Assembly: GCA_027487735.1 (NCBI GenBank)
Contig: JAIYDA010000124.1
Span: forward strand, 1-63,690
Length of the DNA stretch: 63,690 nucleotides
Reading direction: 5' to 3'
Source: Planctomycetaceae bacterium
GTDB taxonomy: Bacteria; Planctomycetota; Phycisphaerae; Phycisphaerales; UBA1924
Below, one piece after another: positions 45,982-53,763 of this stretch. Under the pieces are notes generated by a model. It was not told the origin of the DNA. It saw only the letters and a program-made list of their open reading frames with translations, and did no database searches. Position 1 is the stretch's first letter. Each line of letters starts with the position of its first letter. Position numbers and translations under genes: made by a program.

Positions 45982-46743
45982 TCACCCCGGCAACGCCCCA
46001 AAGCTCGTCACCCCCATCGGCTCGCGCGTCCAAAACGGCTCTGCAGTTTGCGTGCGGATGCGGCTGCCCATGTAGCGGTCCTCGGCGGCGAGTAAGCTGG
46101 GCAGGTCGGCGTTGGGCTTGGCAAGGCCTGGGCGGGGGCCAAACTGCGAGGCGTACGCGAGGACCGACGCGATCTTCTTGTCGCTGAAACCCGTGGTGTC
46201 GAACAAGAAGTGCGGGCTGGGCACTTGTCGCAGATGTGAGCAGTAGTAGTAAAAGACCCACGCGGGGTAGATGGGCGGACCAATGCTGGTGTGGCCCGGG
46301 GGCACGGGCATGTCGATCTTCGTGAGCTTCGCGTCAAAGCGCGCATCCTCGGCGATGCGAGTGACGGCGAGATGGTCGGGGTGCGCGTCTTGCGGGTAGG
46401 GCATGAAGAGGATGTGGGCCTGGTGGGCGCGAATGACGCCCGCGACCTTGTGGCGGGCCTCGATGCTGTGCTGCACGGTGCGGTTGGGCAGATCAAGCAG
46501 CAGGCGCGAGAGCTTGCCGCCGCGGGCCTGGGCCTCGGCACTGGGCTGCAGCGCAGCGAGTGCGGCCTGTGCCTCGATGAGGCGCGAGGCGCGATCGCCA
46601 AAGGGCGTGGGGCTGCCGTCGGTCATGTCCAGCAGCAGCACGTTGTGGCCTTGCTCGGCGAGGGCGGCGATGGTGCCACCCATGCCGATCTCCTGGTCGT
46701 CGGGGTGGGGGCCAATGACGAGGACGTTGGGCTTGGTGGGCAT
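45982..46743 (-). CDS. PIG-L/LmbE family deacetylase (BshB1-like)
   Basis: A 253-aa zinc deacetylase. The metal motif is HPDDQE (residues 13-18), the second His is in YPQDAHPDHLAV, and the C-terminal VLAYASQF-type helix is present. Family members remove N-acetyl groups from glycoconjugates; the BshB branch makes glucosaminyl-malate for bacillithiol. No BshA or BshC is in the window, so the thiol link is an inference. It ends nine bases before the AT-rich palindrome. Confidence 0.82.
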   Translation of the reverse strand: MPTKPNVLVIGPHPDDQEIGMGGTIAALAEQGHNVLLLDMTDGSPTPFGDRASRLIEAQAALAALQPSAEAQARGGKLSRLLLDLPNRTVQHSIEARHKVAGVIRAHQAHILFMPYPQDAHPDHLAVTRIAEDARFDAKLTKIDMPVPPGHTSIGPPIYPAWVFYYYCSHLRQVPSPHFLFDTTGFSDKKIASVLAYASQFGPRPGLAKPNADLPSLLAAEDRYMGSRIRTQTAEPFWTREPMGVTSFGALPG

Positions 46744-46820
46744 GGGCGCAACTGGCGAGTGGGGGAGTGGGCGAGCAGAGAAAGGGCGCGGGACTGCAAG
46801 GCGCTGGGGGCGATCACGGG

Positions 46821-47300
46821 TTACTTCACTTCGGGAACGATCGCGACAAGGCCCAGCAGCTGGCTGCCATCATCCCACTGCACGAGCACCACGGGGTCGG
46901 GTCGCTGCGTGCTGAAGAAGCCGCCCGCGCGGAAGGTGTCGCCCAGGTCATCGCGGAACTCGCGCAGGTCCAGCGAGAGCGACTGGCCCGGAGCGAGGCC
47001 ATCGACCGCGCGCGAGAAGCGCATGTTGAGCCAGAGGCGGCCTGCGGGGAAAGCGCGGCTGGATGTATTCGTGAGGGCGATGTGCGTGGTGTCGCGCCGC
47101 ACTTGCACGTCCAGCGTCTCGCCCCGGGGCATGGCCTGCGGATAGACCGGGCCCGCGATGCGCTGCGGCGCGGCGCACGCGCTGAGCAGCGAGGCACCAA
47201 CGCAGGCGAGGGCGAGGGGATGGCGGAAGGGTGTGGGCAAGGGCGGGGCTTTGAGGCGAGCGAGGGGAGGGTCGGAAAGAGAGGCCAGGCGCGGTTGCAA
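46821..47300 (-). CDS. Putative lipoprotein
   Basis: A 159-aa protein with a signal peptide and lipobox (LACVGASLLSACAA, Cys about residue 42) followed by a compact beta-rich domain (TLDVQVRRDTTHIALTNTSSRAF...RFSRAVDGLAPGQSLSLDL). The beta-sandwich with NxSS and APG turns is typical of envelope lipoproteins; no family is recognised. No ATG precedes the lipobox: the frame starts at TTG 47300, six bases after the sucC stop, so the exact start is uncertain. It probably shares a transcript with sucC. Confidence 0.6.
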   Translation of the reverse strand: MQPRLASLSDPPLARLKAPPLPTPFRHPLALACVGASLLSACAAPQRIAGPVYPQAMPRGETLDVQVRRDTTHIALTNTSSRAFPAGRLWLNMRFSRAVDGLAPGQSLSLDLREFRDDLGDTFRAGGFFSTQRPDPVVLVQWDDGSQLLGLVAIVPEVK

Positions 47301-47305
47301 GGCAC

Positions 47306-48538
47306 TTAGCCGACGGCGGCGCAGACTTTCTGTGCGGCGTCGGTCAGGTCCTTCGCGGCTTGCATGGTGGGCACCTTGCTGCGGGCATCGTCGAGGAGCT
47401 TGCGGCCCGCATCAACGTTCGTGCCCTCAAGGCGAACCACCAAGGGCACCTTGAACCCGATGGAGCCGTCGGCATTCTTGTGCTTGGTCGCGGCGTTGAT
47501 GATGCCCTGGGCGATGACGTCGCACCGCATGATGCCGCCGAAGATGTTCACGAGCACGCCCTTGACCTGCGCGTCGCTGAGGATGATGCTGAAGGCCTCG
47601 GTCACGGCTTCTTCGGTTGCGCCGCCGCCCACATCGAGGAAGTTCGCGGGCTCGCCGCCGTGGAGCTTGATGATGTCCATCGTGGCCATCGCGAGGCCCG
47701 CGCCGTTCACGAGGCAGCCGATGTTGCCGTCGAGGGCGATATAGGTGAGGCCAAACTTGCTGGCCCGCTGCTCCGCGGGGTTTTCCTCCGCAGGGTCGGC
47801 GAGGGCGGCAACGTCCTTGTGGCGGAACAGGCCGTTCTCGTCGAAGTTGAACTTTGCGTCGATCGCGAGCACCTGCGGCTCGCCCCCGCTGCTGGCGATG
47901 ACGAGGGGGTTGATCTCAGCGAGGCTGCAATCCTTCTCGATGTAGAGCTTGCTCAGCTTCATCATCACGTCGGCAGCTTGCGAAGCGAGCTTGCCCGTGA
48001 GCCCGAGGCGATACGCGATTTCGCGCGCTTGGAAACCTTGCAGGCCCAGCAGCGGGTGCAGAGGCTCCTTGATGATCGCATCGGGGCGGTCGTGGGCGAT
48101 CTGCTCGATCTCGACGCCACCCTCGCGGCTGGCGATAAGGATGTTGCGGCGCGTGGTGCGGTCGGTGGTGATGGCGAGGTAAAACTCTTCCTTGCCGCCC
48201 CCCTTGCGGTCGGCGATGTCGACACCGCTGGCGATGAGCAGGCGCGTCACCTCCAAGCCTTCGGGCGGGGTCTGCGGGCTCACCATGCGGTTGCTGAGCA
48301 TGAAGCGAGCGGCGGTGGTGGCCTCGTCGGCGGTCTTCACGAGCTTGACAAAGCCCGCCTTGCCACGCCCGCCCGCGTGCACCTGGGCCTTCACGACCGC
48401 GAGGGGCAGCATCTGGTTGGCGGTGACAGCCTTGAAGGCACCGGCAGCGTCGTCGACGCTGGTGATCATCTTGCCCGGGGGCACAGGGATGCCAAAGGAG
48501 GCGAGCAGATCGCGTGCTTGGTACTCGTGGATCTTCAT
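47306..48538 (-). CDS. sucC: Succinyl-CoA ligase (ADP-forming) subunit beta
   Basis: A 410-aa ATP-grasp subunit of the TCA-cycle enzyme that makes ATP from succinyl-CoA. It begins [20 protein letters not shown], has the [16 protein letters not shown]-grasp loop, the nucleotide-side acidic motif EINPLVI, and the subunit-interface [11 protein letters not shown] and [11 protein letters not shown] motifs. ATG 48538 is at the family position. The alpha subunit gene sucD, usually the next gene, is absent; a lipoprotein gene follows instead. Confidence 0.95.
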   Translation of the reverse strand: MKIHEYQARDLLASFGIPVPPGKMITSVDDAAGAFKAVTANQMLPLAVVKAQVHAGGRGKAGFVKLVKTADEATTAARFMLSNRMVSPQTPPEGLEVTRLLIASGVDIADRKGGGKEEFYLAITTDRTTRRNILIASREGGVEIEQIAHDRPDAIIKEPLHPLLGLQGFQAREIAYRLGLTGKLASQAADVMMKLSKLYIEKDCSLAEINPLVIASSGGEPQVLAIDAKFNFDENGLFRHKDVAALADPAEENPAEQRASKFGLTYIALDGNIGCLVNGAGLAMATMDIIKLHGGEPANFLDVGGGATEEAVTEAFSIILSDAQVKGVLVNIFGGIMRCDVIAQGIINAATKHKNADGSIGFKVPLVVRLEGTNVDAGRKLLDDARSKVPTMQAAKDLTDAAQKVCAAVG

Positions 48539-48596
48539 GGGAGCGAGCGTAGGAGGGAAGCGCAACCCGGCGCGGGCTGGGACCGATGGGTTTGCG

Positions 48597-49583
48597 TCAA
48601 CCCTTGTCGGTTGCGCGTGGGGGCGAGAGCTTTGCCCTCAGCACCAGCAGCAGCCATTGCCTGCAAGCGTCGCTGCGCAGGACAGCGAGCAGGTGGGGCT
48701 TTTTCGACCAATGCTGCGTGTAGTGGGCGATGAAGCCAGTGATAAGTGCGTCGACGTTCGCAAACGACGCACTCGATCGGTGGCGATTGGTCCAGGCACC
48801 GATCGCTCCGGCGAAGCTCCCTTGCAAGGACCGGTCTTCGCCGAACAGCTGCTTGCGGAGGTCGTCGGCACTTGGGGCGGACCGAGGAGCGACCGTGCGC
48901 TGCACGAAGAGCAAGCTCACGGTCTCATGCTTGTATGCGATGGAAGCGGTGTTGCTCAGGGCCGCATCGGACGTGACGAGCGCCCGCTGATGCTCGCCCT
49001 TGGCGTCGGCGACGAGCGGTTCCCCCGTGCTTGATCGCCGAAAGTCGACGCGGTCTTGCCGGATGAACACCACCTCGGCACCGCTGAGCCCAAGCGCCGA
49101 CGCATGGGCGGTCATCGCCTGGCAAACAACCCAGGGCGAGATGCCGGCTGCCTTCGCCACCGCAGCGATCTCGCGCTCTGTCGCGGGCAAATGCGGAAGA
49201 CGCACACGCAGAATGCCGCGGGGGATCAGGAGGTCCGCAGCGATCGCATCCACGACTCGCTCTTCTGCCAGATCGTTGACGAAGGGGCCTGCACTGGGCC
49301 AAGGAACGTGCGTCGGGCTCGTCGCAGGGTTCGGCGCGTTCAGGATGCGAAGAACGTGTGCAACCTCGTGCGCGAGCGTAAATCGCTGACGCACGCGTGG
49401 AGATCGGGAGTTGATCGTGATCCGCGTGTTGCCGCTCGCGCAGTTGTGAACGCACCAACCTTCGGTACCGACGCATGCCGCGTACCGCACGCTCATACCG
49501 AGCGTTTCGCAAAGCGCCTCCGGGCCCGCAGGGAAGTGCTGCTCCGCAAGAGCAAAGGCCTCTTCAAGCGACACACGCCTCAT
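48597..49583 (-). CDS. ImmA/IrrE-family metallo-endopeptidase
   Basis: A 328-aa zinc protease-like protein. The HExxH is AHEVAH (His72, Glu73, His76), and the family third-ligand helix follows in LAEERVVDAIAADLLIP. These proteases cut repressors (ImmA on ImmR, IrrE on DdrO), linking DNA damage or stress to derepression, and usually sit beside an XRE-type target. Here the upstream partner is a 90-aa non-HTH protein whose stop overlaps this ATG (ATGA at 49580-49583). The C-terminal half (residues 150-328) has no recognised domain and contains positively charged helices. By eye the codon use looks less GC-rich than the flanks, so it may be acquired. Confidence 0.85.
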   Translation of the reverse strand: MRRVSLEEAFALAEQHFPAGPEALCETLGMSVRYAACVGTEGWCVHNCASGNTRITINSRSPRVRQRFTLAHEVAHVLRILNAPNPATSPTHVPWPSAGPFVNDLAEERVVDAIAADLLIPRGILRVRLPHLPATEREIAAVAKAAGISPWVVCQAMTAHASALGLSGAEVVFIRQDRVDFRRSSTGEPLVADAKGEHQRALVTSDAALSNTASIAYKHETVSLLFVQRTVAPRSAPSADDLRKQLFGEDRSLQGSFAGAIGAWTNRHRSSASFANVDALITGFIAHYTQHWSKKPHLLAVLRSDACRQWLLLVLRAKLSPPRATDKG

Positions 49584-49852
49584 GTCGTGCGGATTCCGAG
49601 CGCTGCATTGATGTCTTCGAGCAACAGGCGAAGCGTTGCCTCGTCCATCGCGGCAACGTCTTGCCGGCGATTGCTGGTCACAACGTGCGGGTGCAACTGG
49701 CACAGCATCTCGATGTGCTGCGCGAGGGCCGACGCGCCGGGAGATTGGCGAAGGCTGACGGATGCTCGGGGGCGAGCGCTCCGAGGAATGCCACCGATCG
49801 GCAGGTCGGCACCATCGTCGCGAGGTTGAGGCATGGTTGCTTCGGATTTCAT
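49580..49852 (-). CDS. Small protein between GNAT and ImmA/IrrE genes
   Basis: A 90-aa protein, no family recognised. The middle is Arg/Ser/Pro-rich (PRSARPRASVSLRQSPGAS); the C-terminal third is an acidic amphipathic helix, DEATLRLLLEDINAALGI. There is no helix-turn-helix. Both ends are locked into overlaps: its ATG overlaps the GNAT stop and its TGA overlaps the protease start, four bases each. Such tight packing suggests stoichiometric co-expression, so it is a candidate substrate, inhibitor or adaptor of the protease. Confidence 0.6.
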   Translation of the reverse strand: MKSEATMPQPRDDGADLPIGGIPRSARPRASVSLRQSPGASALAQHIEMLCQLHPHVVTSNRRQDVAAMDEATLRLLLEDINAALGIRTT

Positions 49853-50439
49853 GGTATCAGCCCTCGCTTTCTCAGCAACTGTAGGGCCTCAGGGGGCCGC
49901 AGCTCAAAGCGAGCGAGGCGTTCCACAACCTGCCGTGTCCTTGTGAATCCCAGCCTCTCGTAAAAGCCCTCCGCCGCCGGGAGCGACTCGAGGATCGTTC
50001 GTCCACCCAACCCAAGCAAGTAGGCGTGCATCACAGCCTGCGCCAACAGCTCCTCGCCCACGCCGCGAAGCCCTCGGTCGGGAAACAGCGACCGTCGGTT
50101 CTGCGGTGCCACCGCAACGAACGCCACATACGCAGCACGGGCGGTTGGCTCGAGGATCGACGCGACACCGATCTGGTAGAGCATCGCGCCATCGATCGCC
50201 GGGAGCGTCTCGCTGATGAACATCGCAAACGTTCCGGGAGCTTGAAGCTCCTCACGCGTCAGATGTTCCCAGTTCCAGTCGCGGTCTTCCTGCGGTGTCC
50301 CCGACGCAGGAACGCTTTGCCACCACGCACGATCAATATGGTCGCGGGCCAGCTCGGGCGTGAGGTCGCCAAAGGTCACTGGGACGGCTCGTCCGCCTGC
50401 GGACTTCAGCGTTGCTTGGGTGCGAAGGAGCGGGTTCAT
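49849..50439 (-). CDS. GNAT family N-acetyltransferase (cassette)
   Basis: A 196-aa GNAT protein. The acetyl-CoA loop reads QNRRSLFPDRGLRGVGEELLAQAVMHA, where the Q/RxxGxG/A motif is RGLRGVGEEL, and the C-terminal fold marker is AAEGFYERLGFTRTR. ATG 50439 is used; a TTG at 50451 would add four residues. It is the first of three coupled genes with the 90-aa protein and the ImmA/IrrE protease. Its substrate is unknown; within the cassette it could modify the small protein or detoxify. Confidence 0.78.
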   Translation of the reverse strand: MNPLLRTQATLKSAGGRAVPVTFGDLTPELARDHIDRAWWQSVPASGTPQEDRDWNWEHLTREELQAPGTFAMFISETLPAIDGAMLYQIGVASILEPTARAAYVAFVAVAPQNRRSLFPDRGLRGVGEELLAQAVMHAYLLGLGGRTILESLPAAEGFYERLGFTRTRQVVERLARFELRPPEALQLLRKRGLIP

Positions 50440-50462
50440 ACGTGTGTGCAAAGTGGGAAAAA

Positions 50463-51599
50463 CTACGCCTCAGAAAAGTCATACCCCGCCGTGTACGCGC
50501 CCGTCTTCAGCTTCACGATCTGCCGGAGCACGTCGTTGCACAGGGCACTCGCCCCGAAGCGGAAGCACGCAGGCGTGAGCCAGGGGTTGCCGCCCGCGAG
50601 GTCGAGCTGCGCGGCAAGGTGAGGAGGCAGTGAGCCGCCACAGGCTTGCACGAAGGCGTTTGTGCTGCTGCTGCTCAGCCCAGCCTCGCCCGAGAGCGGG
50701 CCCATCACCTCGTGCACCATCACGAGGTAGTGCAGCGCCTGTTTCGCGCTGCGAATGCCGCCCGCGGGCTTCATGCCCACGATCTGTCCCGTGCGCAGGT
50801 ACCAATCGCGGATCGCCTCAAGCATCACCAGCGTCACGGGCATCGTGGCGGCGGGCTGCACCTTGCCCGTGCTGGTCTTGATGAAGTCGACGTGCGGCTC
50901 GTACGCGCCGGGCTCGTGAGGCGTCGCGACGCTCGCCATCGCCCGGATCGCAAGGTCGCTCGCGCGGCGGACCTGATCCAGCGAGTCGAGCTCGCCCGTC
51001 TCGAGAATGACCTTCAGGTGCGCGAATGAGCCATCGGGGCGGGCGCAGGCTTTCTTCGTCTCGCGAATCTCGTGCGACACTGCGTCGAGCTTGCCCGACA
51101 AGAAGAGCCCGCGGCTGATGACCATGTCGATCTCGTCGGCCCCTGCCTCGACCGCGCGGCGCGTGTCCTCGAGGCGGACATCGAGCGGATACTGCCCACT
51201 CGGAAATCCGGTCGCAACGCTCGCGATCTTCACGCGGCGCGGGTCGCGGGGCGTGCCGGGCAAGCCCTCGGCCTTCGCAATCTCCTGAACGCAGATGGGC
51301 ACCAGGCTTGGGTAGACGCAGACCGCCCCGCAGCTAGGCAGCTTCTCGCCCAGCAGTTGCTCGTCGCGCTCGAAGGGCCGCACGGCTTTGTGAGCAAGGG
51401 CCCGAACCTTCTCGTGCGAGTCCTTGCCTTCGAGCGTCGTCAGGTCGAGCATCGAGAGCGCGATGCGGAGCAGACGTGCCTTGCTGGCGTTCTTGATCGA
51501 GCGCTTGGTGAACGACGCGGCCCGCTCGGTCGCCATCACCGTGTCGACGGTGGGGGAGGGACGAGCAACGCGATCAAGAGACAGTGGTGCGGCAGGCAT
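50463..51599 (-). CDS. deoC: Deoxyribose-phosphate aldolase (long form)
   Basis: A 378-aa class I aldolase that cleaves 2-deoxyribose-5-phosphate to glyceraldehyde-3-phosphate and acetaldehyde in nucleoside catabolism. The Schiff-base lysine lies in FIKTSTGK, the second lysine in GMKPAGGIR, and the acidic residue in EIDMVISRG. It resembles the long eukaryotic-like DERA (about 320 residues) more than E. coli DeoC (259). ATG 51599 gives the family start (MPAAPLSLDRVA); the upstream frame runs through the palindromic repeat and is not coding. No deoA, B or D is nearby. Confidence 0.9.
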   Translation of the reverse strand: MPAAPLSLDRVARPSPTVDTVMATERAASFTKRSIKNASKARLLRIALSMLDLTTLEGKDSHEKVRALAHKAVRPFERDEQLLGEKLPSCGAVCVYPSLVPICVQEIAKAEGLPGTPRDPRRVKIASVATGFPSGQYPLDVRLEDTRRAVEAGADEIDMVISRGLFLSGKLDAVSHEIRETKKACARPDGSFAHLKVILETGELDSLDQVRRASDLAIRAMASVATPHEPGAYEPHVDFIKTSTGKVQPAATMPVTLVMLEAIRDWYLRTGQIVGMKPAGGIRSAKQALHYLVMVHEVMGPLSGEAGLSSSSTNAFVQACGGSLPPHLAAQLDLAGGNPWLTPACFRFGASALCNDVLRQIVKLKTGAYTAGYDFSEA

Positions 51600-51650
51600 G
51601 CCGCGCAGGGTAGAGGGGTGGGGGATGAATGGGTGGAGGTTGGGAGAGGA

Positions 51651-51779
51651 GGCATTCGGGATTCGGGATTCGGCATTCGAGAAGAGGCGCTCCGCGCGTC
51701 GAGCACGGGGTCGCGCCAAGTGTGTGAGCACTCCGCCTGCGCGGCATCTCCGAATGCCGAATGGCGAATCCCGAATGCC
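51651..51779. repeat. Palindromic dispersed element, copy 2
   Basis: The left arm 51651-51679 (GGCATTCGGGATTCGGGATT...CATTCG) and right arm 51750-51779 pair over 29 bases with two adjacent mismatches around a loop of about 70 bases. The right arm is identical over 30 bases to copy 1 at 31.5 kb, and the loop shares GCGTCGAGC with it. It lies just 3' of the J-domain gene (stop 51836), between it and deoC. Confidence 0.92.
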
Positions 51780-51835
51780 TCTCTCCATCCCCACGCTCTT
51801 TCCCGCCCACCACCTCGCCCCAACGCCCCGACCCT

Positions 51836-52843
51836 CTACCCCTGCCACGCCTTCCCCACGCGCGGGTTGCCACCAAGGTTTGCAATGCGGCGGAGCACAT
51901 CCTTCTCAAGCTCACTGATCGCTGGCGCGTTGGGGGGCACGATCTGGCAGATCGCAACCAAGTCGCCCTTCGTGCCCGTGCTGCTGTTCATGCCCATGCC
52001 GCGAAGGCGCAGCTTGCGCCCGCTCGCCGTGCCCGCAGGAATCGTGAGCGATACGCGTCCGTGCAGCGTGGGCACATCGACGGTGGCGCCCAGCGTTGCC
52101 TCCGCGATCGTGAGAGGCAGGTCGAGCACCACATCCAGCGAGTCCGGCGCGTCCTCACTGCGGCGAAAGATATCGTGCGCTTGCACACGCACCCGCACGA
52201 GCACATCGGGCGTTGGGCTCTTGGGAAAAATCCCCGGCACGCGCAGCATCGCGCCGTCACGCGTGCCCGCGGGCACCTTCACCGCAACGCTCTGCGTCCC
52301 GGTGCCCGAGTGGTCGCGCAGCGTGAAGTTCTGCTGCCCCCCGGTCGCTGCGACCAGAAAATCCACGCGGATGTCCTGCGGCTCGGGCTCGGTCTGCTCA
52401 TAGGCCTGAGCCCGCGCGCGAGCCCGCCCGCTTGCCTTGGGCTTGGCCCGCCCGGCTTGTCCGGTGGCTTGCCCAAAGATGGTGTCGAACATGCTCGCGA
52501 CGTCGTCATCGTCGGAAAAGTCGAAGGGTGTGCCGCTGGGGCCGCGCGGTGCGTCGTCCCAGCTTGGGGGCCGCTGGCCCGCGCGCGAGCGTGGGTTGGG
52601 CGGGGCGGCTCCCGGGCCAAAGGCATCGGGCCCGAAGCGGTCGTACTGGGCTCGCTTGCCCTCGTCCGAGAGCACTTCGTACGCCTGCTGGAGCTCGGCG
52701 AAGGTCTTCGCGGCATCCGGAGATTTGTTGACGTCGGGGTGCAGCTTGCGGGCGCGCGTGCGGTAGGCGCTGCGGATGTCGTCCGCAGAGGCCGACTTTT
52801 TCAGGCCCAGGATGTCGTAGAAGTCTCTCACGTGTGGGGGCAT
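51836..52843 (-). CDS. CbpA-type J-domain co-chaperone
   Basis: A 335-aa DnaJ-family protein. Residues 7-70 form the J domain with HPD at 35-37 (RKLHPDVNK). A Gly/Pro-rich linker with PGAAPPNPRSR follows, then the two C-terminal substrate-binding beta domains (FTLRDHSGTGTQSVAVKVPAGT, DLPLTIAEATLGATVDVPTL). The zinc-finger CXXCXGXG repeats of true DnaJ are absent, so it is the CbpA/type II form that stimulates DnaK ATPase. Starts at ATG 52843. No dnaK or grpE is adjacent. Confidence 0.9.
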   Translation of the reverse strand: MPPHVRDFYDILGLKKSASADDIRSAYRTRARKLHPDVNKSPDAAKTFAELQQAYEVLSDEGKRAQYDRFGPDAFGPGAAPPNPRSRAGQRPPSWDDAPRGPSGTPFDFSDDDDVASMFDTIFGQATGQAGRAKPKASGRARARAQAYEQTEPEPQDIRVDFLVAATGGQQNFTLRDHSGTGTQSVAVKVPAGTRDGAMLRVPGIFPKSPTPDVLVRVRVQAHDIFRRSEDAPDSLDVVLDLPLTIAEATLGATVDVPTLHGRVSLTIPAGTASGRKLRLRGMGMNSSTGTKGDLVAICQIVPPNAPAISELEKDVLRRIANLGGNPRVGKAWQG

Positions 52844-52875
52844 GGTAGCGGTGAGCGGACGGTCTGAGGCGTGCT

Positions 52876-52904
52876 TTGACCACCTCGGCGCGAGCAGCTA
52901 TACT
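52876..52904 (+). promoter_or_regulatory. Near-consensus sigma-70-like promoter
   Basis: TTGACC (52876-52881), a 17-base spacer, then TATACT (52899-52904). Transcription would start at about 52911, directly at a perfect hairpin CCCGA-GAAA-TCGGG (52910-52923), and run rightwards into a region without a convincing gene and on to tRNA-Gln. Confidence 0.65.
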
Positions 52905-53620
52905 TCCAGCCCGAGAAATCGGGATTTCAAACGGTGGAACCAGCCATGACGGAAGGCAGCTGCGCTGCAGGCTTCTTGCAAGCTTGCGGCAAGGTTGTTC
53001 GAGGCGTGGCGGGGGCGAGCTTTGCCAGCGGCAGACGGCTCGTCCAGTTCCCGGAAGGCGTGTGTGCGTGGGTCGGTTGGTTGCGTCATGGAGATGATGA
53101 CAATCATGCCGGCAGGCGGACATGCGGCTTCCCACATGCCGCGGACTCTGGGCTTTTCTCAGCCCGTCTTGCTTCGTGCCCGGGGCCTCTGCCTCGGTCC
53201 ACGCAAACAAGGCGACTCGGGACGAAGCTTTGGCAGCACCGCGTGTGATTGACCGAAGCGTGACAACGCTTTGAGCGAATGGGCTTTTCGCCCGGGCATG
53301 TCCCCAAGAAGGGCCTGCCTCCCGAAAGGGGTGAGCGTCAAGGCGTTGTCGAGTCTCCCCGAGTGTCTTGTTTGGCGTTCGCAACGCCTCTGGCAATCGC
53401 CTCTGGTCGTTGCGTCGCAAGGAGAAGGCTGCCCCAACCTCAAGCGGCAGTGCAGTGTGTGCGGAGTCTTTTGGCGAATCGGCACGACCGAACCACAAGC
53501 AAAGCGTCGCGAGCAACATGCCCGAAGCATCGTGCTCTGTCACCGGGCGTTCTGGCAAACCACCAGTCGTCACGGGCGAAGCGTCGGGCATCCTGCCCGC
53601 AGCAAGCGACGAGCAACGTG
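52905..53620 (+). ncRNA. Promoter-led region without a convincing gene; candidate non-coding RNA
   Basis: 716 bases with no convincing protein gene: the best open frame (52946-53248, MTEGSCAAGFLQAC...) lacks family character and shows weak third-position GC bias. Several short perfect hairpins are present: CCCGA-GAAA-TCGGG at 52910, GGGCT-TTTCTC-AGCCC at 53150, CCC-GAAA-GGG near 53330 and GGCGTT-CGC-AACGCC at 53374. RNase P, tmRNA, 6S and SRP signature sequences were looked for and not found. It may be a long leader or precursor for the tRNA-Gln at 53621, a separate RNA, or a decayed gene. Its 3' end is not defined. Confidence 0.35.
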
Positions 53621-53691
53621 TGGTCCATAGTGTAACGGTAGCACAGCAGATTTTGGTTCTGTTTGTTCAGGTTCGAATCCTGATGGACCAA
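53621..53691 (+). tRNA. tRNA-Gln (anticodon TTG)
   Basis: A 71-base class I tRNA. The acceptor stem is TGGTCCA/TGGACCA with discriminator A at 53691, the D arm is GTGTAACGGTAGCAC, the anticodon stem GCAGA/TCTGT encloses TTTTGGT (anticodon TTG), and the T arm is TCAGG-TTCGAAT-CCTGA. CCA is not encoded beyond the discriminator. Confidence 0.96.
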
Positions 53692-53763
53692 TTCGCTGAT
53701 TCGCGCGGAAGTCTCCTCTCCCACTCGCACCGCAGTCTGATGCTGGTCGCAGCCCCATGAACG

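Noticed and set aside
46826-47305. Alternative frame at the lipoprotein locus starting with ATG
   Set aside because: It is Ser/Pro/Arg-rich without signal or domain, while the other frame encodes a lipobox and a beta-rich domain.
52506-53591. Long minus-strand frame over the noncoding region
   Set aside because: It overlaps the J-domain gene antisense, has no family motif or start signal, and an Arg/Ser/Pro-rich composition typical of shadow frames in GC-rich DNA.
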